A stretch of DNA of 5,212 nt. Source: an uncultured Clostridium sp. (lineage in GTDB: Bacteria > Bacillota > Clostridia > Lachnospirales > Lachnospiraceae). The translations under genes and the position numbers were made by a program. Below, piece by piece: positions 1-5,212 of the stretch; the stretch's first letter is position 1, and every line of letters begins with the position of its first letter. The stretch lies in assembly GCA_902464345.1 (NCBI GenBank), contig CABQJA010000164.1, positions 1-5,212 of the forward strand. The letters are read 5' to 3'. Under the pieces are notes generated by a model. That model was not told where the DNA came from, did no database searches, and saw only the letters and a list, made by a program, of their open reading frames with translations.

Positions 1-21
1 GTCTTACACCTGATCTAAATT

Positions 22-291
22 CTATGCTTCCGGCTTAATCTCGATCGGTTCTTCTTCTTCAAAGAAATCATCATCAAAGTCATCATCGAAATCATCATCG
101 AAATCGTCTAAAAAACTTGGTGTCAGATACTTATAAACAGCATATGCGATACCTGCTACGGCTGCTACGGCACCGATAATCGCTAATACGGTAATAATTT
201 TCTTTGCTGTCTTATTCTCTTCCGGCTCTTTCTTTCCGCCAAGTAATTCTCCAACTTTAACTGCATCGATCAGTTCATTTAAATTCTTCAT
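22..291 (-). CDS. Small single-pass membrane protein with acidic DDDF-repeat tail, function unknown
   Basis: This is an 89-residue protein that I cannot assign to a named family. Residues 1-31 are polar and probably helical, with a lysine-rich end (K20, K21, K27, K30, K31). Residues 32-53 form one hydrophobic helix rich in Gly and Ala, with small-xxx-small spacing (G40/A44, A43/G47, G47/A51) that often packs helices together. A short linker follows (YKYLTPSF), then residues 61-77 repeat Asp-Asp-Asp-Phe, and then E78-E81 and a short end. The tail has 11 Asp and at least 4 Glu with regularly spaced Phe. The positive-inside rule suggests a cytoplasmic N-terminus and an outside acidic tail, but this is inference. 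The ATG at 291 is well supported: AAAAGGAGGG at 299-308 lies 8 bases upstream of it, and an extended -10 promoter lies before that. It follows pcrA on the same strand but has its own promoter. Possible roles are cation or cationic-peptide binding or a membrane scaffold; none is shown by the sequence. Confidence 0.85.
   Translation of the reverse strand: MKNLNELIDAVKVGELLGGKKEPEENKTAKKIITVLAIIGAVAAVAGIAYAVYKYLTPSFLDDFDDDFDDDFDDDFFEEEEPIEIKPEA
64..111 (-). repeat. 12-bp in-frame tandem repeat encoding (D/L)DDF units
   Basis: Four consecutive 12-base units read on the minus strand as ttagacgatttc (111-100), gatgatgatttc (99-88), gatgatgacttt (87-76) and gatgatgatttc (75-64), giving LDDF, DDDF, DDDF, DDDF. 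Because the unit is a multiple of three, gain or loss of copies would change tail length without breaking the frame. The third unit differs from its neighbours by two synonymous changes (gat to gac and ttc to ttt), so the array is not freshly copied and the protein sequence seems to be what is kept. Confidence 0.9.
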
Positions 292-320
292 AATGGTACC
301 CTCCTTTTATGTCTCTATTC

Positions 321-348
321 CATACGATAGTAGTATTATATCATACGA
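321..348 (-). repeat. Direct repeats TCGTATG spaced two helical turns across the promoter
   Basis: The heptamer TCGTATG (minus strand) occurs at 348-342 and again at 327-321, exactly 21 bases apart. The first copy contributes the TATG of the extended -10, and the second sits just after the predicted start site. Two like sites on the same face of the helix around a promoter could be a repressor site. A 7-base match in such a short interval can also occur by chance. Confidence 0.35.
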
Positions 349-364
349 GTCCAAATATTACTAT
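327..364. repeat. Imperfect inverted repeat overlapping the promoter
   Basis: On the plus strand ATAGTAGTATT at 327-337 and AATATTACTAT at 354-364 are reverse complements at 10 of 11 positions, with 16 bases between them. The arms cover the predicted start site and part of the -10 on one side and the -35 region on the other. It could be an operator. The arms are AT-rich and no U-run follows, so it is not a rho-independent terminator for pcrA. Confidence 0.35.
335..345 (-). promoter_or_regulatory. Extended -10 promoter of the small membrane protein gene
   Basis: The minus strand reads TATGATATAAT, an exact match to the Gram-positive extended -10 form TRTGnTATAAT (TATAAT at 340-335, TATG at 345-342). 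The hexamer 18 to 23 bases further upstream (TAGTAA, 363-358) is a poor -35, which extended -10 promoters tolerate. A-rich DNA lies upstream around 370-382. The predicted start is near 328, giving a leader of about 37 bases that carries the AAAAGGAGGG ribosome site. This makes the gene independently transcribed from pcrA. Confidence 0.75.
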
Positions 365-400
365 TCTATTTTGCATTTTTTTCCAGCAAACTGTGACAAT

Positions 401-2605
401 TTACTCTTCCACCTTCTGCAATTTGGCAAAAGATGCAAACATTCTCTTCCTGCCATACCCTTCAAAGTCAACAGTCACTTCATAATCTTTACCGCCGTTT
501 ACGATTTCCTGCACAGTTCCAAGCCCGAATTTTACATGCTTTACCCGGTCGCCTACCCGGTAATCCAGACTCACTGCCCTATTTACGGTAAAAGTCTTGC
601 CATAGTTCGGTTTTGCGGTAAATGCAGCCGGAATCACAGATGGCTTCGGCTGGTCGGATACAGGATTTAACACTTTCCGGTATCCACCGATATCCAGCAG
701 CTCCGACGGAATCTCTTTCAAAAATCGTGATACCGGATTATAACTGTTGGCTCCATGCATCATTCGTTGTCTGGCACTGCTTAAGAACAGCCGGTCCTTC
801 GCTCTGGTAATTCCCACATAACACAGCCGACGCTCTTCCTCCATCTCTTCCTGACTTCCGGAATTGATCGTCATACTTCCCGGAAATAATCCATCTTCCA
901 TTCCGCAAAGATATACATATGGAAACTCCAGACCCTTAGCACTGTGTATAGTCATCAGAACTACTTTATCATCACTGGAGTTTAAACTGTCTACCTCTGC
1001 TACCAGCGCAATCTCTTCTAATAATTCCTCTAATTGCGGATGTTCCGCATTCTCCTCATATGTAACGATCTTATTCCGCAGTTCATCGATATTCTCCACT
1101 CTTGCCAGTGATTCCTCCGTATGCTCGGCAATCAGCTCCTCTTCATAACCGGTCCGCTCCAGCAGTTCTTCAAACAACTCAGAAATCGTTTCTCCCGCCA
1201 TCCACTGCTCCCGCAGATCGGAGATCAGATCTGTAAATCCATGAATCTTCGTCACTGCCCGTCCGATTCCCGGCACGTCCTCCGCCTGATACAGCGCATC
1301 TAAAAACGGAATCTCCTGACTCAATGCATATGCCTCCACCTTTGCGATCGTTGCGGCACCGATTCCCCGTTTCGGTACATTGATGATTCGTTTCACCGAA
1401 ACATCATCCGAGCCGTTGGCGATCGTCCGCAGATATGCCAGCAGATCCTTGATCTCCAGTCTGGAGTAGAAATTCTGTCCGCCGTAGATTTTATAAGGAA
1501 TATTTTTCATGATCAGCTTCTCTTCCAGCACACGGGACTGGGCATTCGTCCGGTAAAGGATTGCGAAATCACTGTAATTCAGACCATTCCGGACTTTGTT
1601 TTCCAGAATGCTATAAGTGATCTGCTCCGCTTCCTGATACTCATTCTCATACTGTTTATACTGGATCGGCGCTCCATCTTCCCTGGCTGTCCAGAGTGTC
1701 TTATCCTTTCGCCCCTCATTGTGCCGGATCACTGCATTTGCCGCATTTAAAATATTACCGGTTGAGCGGTAATTCTGCTCCAGCTTGATCACCTTTGCAT
1801 CCGGATATTCTTCTTCAAAATTCAGGATGTTCATGATATTCGCCCCGCGGAACTTATAAATAGACTGATCATCATCACCTACCACGCAGAGATTCCGGTA
1901 TTTTCTGGCCAGCTGACGCACCAGCAGGAACTGGATCTCATTCGTATCCTGATACTCATCCACCATAATATAACGGAACCGTTCCTGATACTGCTCCAGC
2001 ACATCCGGACAATCCTGAAACAGCTGCACGGTCTTATAGAGCAGATCGTCAAAATCCAGTGCATTGTTGCTGTGCAGTCGCTTCTGGTACTCCGCATACA
2101 CCCGTGCCATCTGCATCTTCCGGTAATCACCCTGTGCCTGCAGATCATACTCTCGCGGCGAGATGAAATTCTCCTTTGCCTTTGCTATCGCACTCATTAA
2201 TGTCCGTTCCGGATACATCTTCGGGTCTAACTGCAGCTGTTTTGTCACCTCTTTGATCAGTCGTTTCTGATCGTCCGTATCATAGATTGTAAAATTCGAA
2301 GCGAATCCGATGCGTTCAATGTGCCTTCTCAATATCCGGACACATAAGGAATGAAATGTACTTACCCATACACTCTCCGAGCCGTAACCGATCAGATCAT
2401 CCACACGTTCACGCACCTCACCGGCCGCCTTATTCGTAAATGTAATTGCCAGAATATGATAAGGATTGATTCCCTGTTCGATCAGATATGCTACTCTGTA
2501 TGTAATTACTCTGGTCTTTCCGGAACCCGCCCCCGCCAGAACGAGCATTGGCCCTTCTATATGCTCCACAGCCTCCTGCTGCGGCTGATTCAGTATTGCC
2601 TGCAT
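401..2605 (-). CDS. pcrA: ATP-dependent 3'-5' DNA helicase PcrA (UvrD/Rep superfamily 1A)
   Basis: PcrA unwinds DNA with ATP. From work on the family it acts in nucleotide-excision and mismatch-type repair, removes RecA filaments, supports rolling-circle plasmid replication, and relieves replication-transcription conflicts. At 734 residues it is full length for the family. Visible motifs are the Q motif (LNQPQQEAV, 5-13, Q9), Walker A AGAGSGKT (24-31), Ia ITFTNKAAGEV (54-64), Ib STFHSL (82-87), Walker B/motif II VDEYQDTN (215-222), III VGDDDQSIYKFRGA (242-255), IV QNYRS (277-281), the 2B-domain PKRGIG (411-416), V TIHSAKGLEF (552-561) and VI YVGITRAKDR (596-605). Residues 682-734 (YRVGDRVKHVKFGLGTV onward) match the Tudor-like C-terminal domain that binds RNA polymerase in PcrA/UvrD. 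The low-complexity stretch at about 640-681 is the usual variable linker. ATG at 2605 is chosen because AAAAGGAG (2613-2620) lies 7 bases upstream and the Q motif begins just inside it. No frameshift or missing catalytic residue is seen. No Gram-positive LexA box (CGAAC-N4-GTTCG) is present upstream. Confidence 0.97.
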   Translation of the reverse strand: MQAILNQPQQEAVEHIEGPMLVLAGAGSGKTRVITYRVAYLIEQGINPYHILAITFTNKAAGEVRERVDDLIGYGSESVWVSTFHSLCVRILRRHIERIGFASNFTIYDTDDQKRLIKEVTKQLQLDPKMYPERTLMSAIAKAKENFISPREYDLQAQGDYRKMQMARVYAEYQKRLHSNNALDFDDLLYKTVQLFQDCPDVLEQYQERFRYIMVDEYQDTNEIQFLLVRQLARKYRNLCVVGDDDQSIYKFRGANIMNILNFEEEYPDAKVIKLEQNYRSTGNILNAANAVIRHNEGRKDKTLWTAREDGAPIQYKQYENEYQEAEQITYSILENKVRNGLNYSDFAILYRTNAQSRVLEEKLIMKNIPYKIYGGQNFYSRLEIKDLLAYLRTIANGSDDVSVKRIINVPKRGIGAATIAKVEAYALSQEIPFLDALYQAEDVPGIGRAVTKIHGFTDLISDLREQWMAGETISELFEELLERTGYEEELIAEHTEESLARVENIDELRNKIVTYEENAEHPQLEELLEEIALVAEVDSLNSSDDKVVLMTIHSAKGLEFPYVYLCGMEDGLFPGSMTINSGSQEEMEEERRLCYVGITRAKDRLFLSSARQRMMHGANSYNPVSRFLKEIPSELLDIGGYRKVLNPVSDQPKPSVIPAAFTAKPNYGKTFTVNRAVSLDYRVGDRVKHVKFGLGTVQEIVNGGKDYEVTVDFEGYGRKRMFASFAKLQKVEE

Positions 2606-2641
2606 TTAAGCTCTCCTTTTCTTTCTTATCTTCCTGCTTCC

Positions 2642-2655
2642 TATATCTGGATATA
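2642..2655. promoter_or_regulatory. 14-bp perfect palindrome at the predicted pcrA start site
   Basis: TATATC-TG-GATATA on the plus strand is a perfect 6-bp inverted repeat with a 2-base centre. It touches the end of the predicted pcrA -10 and covers the likely start site. The 2-base centre is too small for an RNA hairpin loop, so a protein-binding site is the only obvious role. AT-rich palindromes of this size do arise by chance. Confidence 0.25.
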
Positions 2656-2665
2656 TATTACCACA
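2655..2665 (-). promoter_or_regulatory. Probable extended -10 promoter of pcrA
   Basis: The minus strand reads TGTGGTAATAT, fitting TRTGn followed by a -10 that matches TATAAT at 4 of 6 positions including the key TA and final T. The expected -35 position (2683-2678, TAGGAT) is weak. The predicted start near 2648 would give a leader of about 42 bases with the AAAAGGAG ribosome site. The surrounding gap is purine-rich on the coding strand. pcrA may also receive read-through from the acyltransferase genes, since no terminator is visible between them. Confidence 0.45.
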
Positions 2666-2728
2666 GTTTTTCTTCTAATCCTAGTTTAAAATGCAAACAT
2701 ACATTCTGTTTTCTATCCTTTTCTGTTA

Positions 2729-3691
2729 CTATTTCCGGTAGTCTGCTTTGTACTGATCAAATGCTTCAAGCTGCGTGTTCCAGTCTGCATAATCCGGATT
2801 CTCACGTTTATCCTCAAACAGTTCCGTCTCTTTCAGATACTTTCCTACATAATTCGTCACTTTCATGGCACCATTGTAATTCAAATGATCGCCTTTATCC
2901 CTGGTATCCGTATTCCAGTCGATCGCCACCTGATCCGATTGCAGATTCAGATCTATATATTCCACACCCAGTTCTTTAGCCAATTCTTCTACACTATTAT
3001 GCTTTTTATAATTCCAATTCTTCGTGCTCGGCGTGCTGATCAATACCAGTCTGGCATCATTTTCCTCACAATATTTCTGTATCTCCCGTATATACCGGAG
3101 ATTCTTTTTCGGGATCGATATTTTCCCGGAGTTTTCCTGCATATAACCGTTCGTATCTGCCGGATCTGCTTTTGTATAATAACGATATCCTTTATCCCGT
3201 TCGATATTGGTATATTCCACATCATCCATCAGATCCTGTGTCCGGATCGTCTTCCATCGGTCATGATATCTGAAAATCGGAAGTTTGTCCTCCAATGTAT
3301 TCGTTATGATCTGTGCATAGCCATAATCCCGGAAGAACGCATTTGTTTCCAGGAACACCACCTTAGGGCTCTGGGTTTCAAACGTTTTCTGAAGAAAATC
3401 GCAGGTATAGTACATTTTCTGTTGTGTGGTGCCACATACATAGGTCGTAATTCCGTATGTCCGCCATAGCTCCAGTGGTATATAACCGCAATAGGTCTCA
3501 CTGTCCCCCAGAACCACTGCATCAATCGTGTTTTCCGGTTCTGCCAGGATTCCGTTTGCCTGTTCATCCTGAATGCCTTCGGCACTTGTATTGTTTCTTG
3601 GCTGAAATATCACTGACAATATCCAAAGCAAAGCAATCAGAATACCAATGAACAATATCGTAGTTAAGATGTTTTTCCATGCTTTCTTCAT
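2729..3691 (-). CDS. Membrane-anchored SGNH-hydrolase-like protein, likely partner of the adjacent MBOAT acyltransferase
   Basis: The protein has 320 residues. Residues 8-29 form one hydrophobic N-terminal helix after MKKAWKN, with no clear signal-peptidase site. It should therefore be a membrane anchor with the rest outside the cell. The outer domain looks like an SGNH/GDSL hydrolase: block I is VVLGDSETY with the candidate nucleophile S64, a conserved-type Gly follows in CGTTQQ (86-91), and VVFLETNAFF carries an Asn in the block III region. The C-terminal block is DKGDHLNYNGAMKVT (265-279), with H269 as the candidate catalytic His. In AlgI/AlgJ/AlgX, PatA/PatB and DltB/DltD systems, a protein of this kind works with an MBOAT channel to place acyl groups on a polymer. 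Coupling to the upstream MBOAT gene supports that role here, and O-acetylation is the best guess. Four Cys (68, 86, 97, 208) are present, which is unusual for an extracellular Clostridia protein. The gene ends in tandem stops (TAG TAA). A diverged DltD-like protein is the alternative. Confidence 0.82.
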   Translation of the reverse strand: MKKAWKNILTTILFIGILIALLWILSVIFQPRNNTSAEGIQDEQANGILAEPENTIDAVVLGDSETYCGYIPLELWRTYGITTYVCGTTQQKMYYTCDFLQKTFETQSPKVVFLETNAFFRDYGYAQIITNTLEDKLPIFRYHDRWKTIRTQDLMDDVEYTNIERDKGYRYYTKADPADTNGYMQENSGKISIPKKNLRYIREIQKYCEENDARLVLISTPSTKNWNYKKHNSVEELAKELGVEYIDLNLQSDQVAIDWNTDTRDKGDHLNYNGAMKVTNYVGKYLKETELFEDKRENPDYADWNTQLEAFDQYKADYRK

Positions 3692-3699
3692 AACAGCTT

Positions 3700-3705
3700 C
3701 TCCTT
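3700..3705 (-). promoter_or_regulatory. Ribosome binding site of the SGNH gene, overlapping the MBOAT stop codon
   Basis: The minus strand carries AAGGAG 8 bases before the ATG at 3691. Its first two bases are the last two of the MBOAT TAA stop (3706-3704). Ribosomes finishing the MBOAT frame would therefore sit on this site, which favours translational coupling and similar output of the two proteins. It also fixes the start of the SGNH protein. Confidence 0.85.
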
Positions 3706-5212
3706 AAAAATTCGCATAGATCGGGTCTACCGGAATATACCCTGCTCCATAGGCGCCAAATATCACAATAAACAGGATCAATGCATACAACACCGCCCAC
3801 CGGACAACGACAGGCTTCTTTGCCAGTGCTTCACGGACGATTACACCCTTTTCATTCCATACACTGATCGCAAATATGATCAGAATCGTAACCAGAACAA
3901 TTCCCATATCCTTCCAGTCAACTCCCATCTGCTTCAGCAGATCACCATTCAGCGTTGCAAACCGGAAATTTGTAACCATCTGCCGCAGCATTGTAAATCC
4001 CGCCTGCAGAGTTGATGCGCGGAAAAACATTTCACCGATCACTACCAGGATGCCGGTTCTTATTATCTGAAATATCCGGTACCCAAACCACTCCGGATTG
4101 ATATGGCACTTCTGATGCAGCCATTTTACTGCCGGCGCCACGATATTGCCCAACAGAATAAAGCCGAAATGATACATGCCGAAAAATATATAATTCCATC
4201 CTGCTCCATGCCATAATCCGTTGCATAACCATACCAGAAACAGTGCGACCGCTCCCGCAAGCAATGGTCCGAAATGATTACCAAGCTTCTTCCGGGCCGC
4301 TGTTGTCAGCTTTTTCATCGGTTTAGACATGGTTACAGGATAGAAAATATAGTCCTTAAACCATGCACCCAACGAAATATGCCAGCGCATCCAGAACTCC
4401 GAAATCGTCTTTGAAAAGAATGGGCGTTTAAAATTCTCCGGCATACTTACACCGAAGATCTGTCCAATGCCCATAACTGCATCCATCGTTCCGGAGAAAT
4501 CCATATATAGCTGAATCGTATAACAAAGGGATGCAAGTGCAATAACACCGCCTTCATAATCCGCATAGTTTGCAAACACTTCCTTAACCAGCGGATTCAG
4601 TCTGTCTGCTATGACCAGCTTTTTCATCAGTCCAAAAGCCACTCTTTGCAGGCCCAGACTCAGATTATGATATTCAATTCCTTTTACTTCCCAAAGCTGT
4701 TGTGCTGTTTGATCATATCTGCAGATCGGACCTTCCACAATCTGCGGGAAAAACGACATAAACAGCCCCAGCCGAAAGATATTATCATCTGCCGGAACCG
4801 TTTCGCGATATACATCGATCAGATAGGACACCGCCTGTAATGTAAAAAACGAGATACCGATCGGCATGAGATAAGAAGGCACCTGCAGTTGAAGCGGAAG
4901 CTTCAGCATGGTAAAGACCGCATTCAGATTCGTTGTGAAAAACGGCGAATATTTCAAAGTCAGAAGCACCCCTATATGAAGTACAATCGCAAATGCAAGC
5001 ACCCACCGGCTCTGTTTCAGGAACCGCTTTTTTATCTCTTTTCTCTCTGCCTTTTCCACTCCCTTAACCGCTTCGTTTCTGGTCCTGTGTATCCGGTCCA
5101 GCCACAGACCGAAATAATGGATAGATAATGTTGTCAGCAACAGGTAGATGACCAGTTTTCCGCTTACCAGCCAGAAAAAACCATAGCTCGCCGCCAGCAG
5201 GAAATATTTGCG
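3704..5212 (-). CDS. MBOAT-family membrane O-acyltransferase (AlgI/DltB/PatA type), N-terminus beyond the window
   Basis: MBOAT proteins pass an acyl group from a cytoplasmic donor through the membrane for transfer to a polymer outside. The visible 502 residues are highly hydrophobic with many membrane helices. Counting R1 at 5212, family landmarks are the helix PIGISFFTLQAVSYLIDVYR, then MSFFPQIVEGPICRYDQ, QLYMDFSGTMDAVMGIGQ, EFWMRWHISLGAWFKDYIFYP with the first conserved His (codon 4381-4379, residue 278), and NGLWHGAGWNYIFFGMY with the catalytic-type His (codon 4210-4208, residue 335). The frame is open to the window edge. Its first residues RKYFLLAASYGFFWLVSG look like the usual early part of AlgI-type proteins, so probably a few tens of residues are missing. 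A TTG at 5140 could be read as a start, but it lies inside a hydrophobic helix and I reject it. The gene ends 12 bases before its SGNH partner. No dltA/dltC or alginate gene is visible, so the polymer is unknown and no symbol is given. Confidence 0.93.
   Translation of the reverse strand, partial: RKYFLLAASYGFFWLVSGKLVIYLLLTTLSIHYFGLWLDRIHRTRNEAVKGVEKAERKEIKKRFLKQSRWVLAFAIVLHIGVLLTLKYSPFFTTNLNAVFTMLKLPLQLQVPSYLMPIGISFFTLQAVSYLIDVYRETVPADDNIFRLGLFMSFFPQIVEGPICRYDQTAQQLWEVKGIEYHNLSLGLQRVAFGLMKKLVIADRLNPLVKEVFANYADYEGGVIALASLCYTIQLYMDFSGTMDAVMGIGQIFGVSMPENFKRPFFSKTISEFWMRWHISLGAWFKDYIFYPVTMSKPMKKLTTAARKKLGNHFGPLLAGAVALFLVWLCNGLWHGAGWNYIFFGMYHFGFILLGNIVAPAVKWLHQKCHINPEWFGYRIFQIIRTGILVVIGEMFFRASTLQAGFTMLRQMVTNFRFATLNGDLLKQMGVDWKDMGIVLVTILIIFAISVWNEKGVIVREALAKKPVVVRWAVLYALILFIVIFGAYGAGYIPVDPIYANF

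Noticed and set aside
368..394. Possible terminator after pcrA (CAG-TTTG-CTG followed by an A-run on the minus strand)
   Set aside because: The stem is only 3 bp and the run after it is A rather than U on the transcript, so it does not fit a rho-independent terminator.
293..670. 125-codon plus-strand open frame spanning the gap after pcrA
   Set aside because: Most of it is antisense to the pcrA 3' end, composition is not protein-like, and the gap is better explained by the minus-strand promoter and ribosome site.
2684..2698. GTTT-GCATTTT-AAAC potential hairpin after the SGNH gene
   Set aside because: Four AT-rich pairs with a 7-base loop and no U-run; too weak to call a terminator.
2548..2979. 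Plus-strand open frame across the pcrA to SGNH gap
   Set aside because: It overlaps the ends of two real genes in antisense, is rich in Ser, Pro, His and Cys in a shadow-like way, and has no ribosome site.
2885..3469. 194-codon open frame on the plus strand, hydrophobic, antisense to the SGNH gene
   Set aside because: It lies wholly inside a well-supported gene on the other strand, has no clear ribosome site or recognisable domain, and its hydrophobicity is explained by the reverse complement of polar codons.
3704..5212. Naming the MBOAT gene dltB, algI or patA
   Set aside because: The family is clear but no neighbouring gene identifies the pathway, and the subfamily cannot be decided without a phylogeny.

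Overview
The window is ordinary-looking chromosomal DNA, most likely from a low-to-mid GC Gram-positive of the class Clostridia, and Lachnospiraceae fits best. This rests on the strong AAGGAG-type Shine-Dalgarno sites, TRTGnTATAAT-like extended -10 promoters, the PcrA sequence type, and the style of the MBOAT and SGNH proteins. The assignment is inferred from sequence style; no search was run. All four real genes lie on the minus strand, so transcription runs from high to low coordinates. There are no RNA genes, insertion sequences, CRISPR arrays or phage genes.

In transcription order: (1) Positions 5212-3704 hold an MBOAT-family membrane O-acyltransferase (AlgI/DltB/PatA type). It is cut by the window edge at its N-terminus, and its frame stays open to base 5212. 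(2) Only 12 bases later, 3691-2729 encode a membrane-anchored SGNH-hydrolase-like protein whose Shine-Dalgarno overlaps the MBOAT stop codon. Together they look like a two-component system that moves an acyl group, probably acetyl, across the membrane and onto an extracytoplasmic cell-wall or surface polymer. The polymer cannot be identified from this window. (3) After a 122-base gap with a plausible extended -10 promoter and a small palindrome at the predicted start site, 2605-401 encode a full-length PcrA/UvrD-type DNA helicase with all its motifs and the C-terminal Tudor-like RNA-polymerase-binding domain. (4) After a 109-base gap with a textbook extended -10 promoter, 291-22 encode an 89-residue single-pass membrane protein ending in a very acidic DDDF-repeat tail, made by a 12-bp in-frame tandem repeat. 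Its function is unknown.

The helicase is housekeeping and is probably functionally unrelated to its neighbours. The acyltransferase pair forms one translationally coupled unit. No convincing rho-independent terminator is visible in either larger gap, so read-through between units is possible. The least explained items are the small acidic-tail protein with the repeats around its promoter, and the substrate and unusual C-terminal catalytic motif of the SGNH protein. I do not see strong evidence for a wholly new multi-gene system here.
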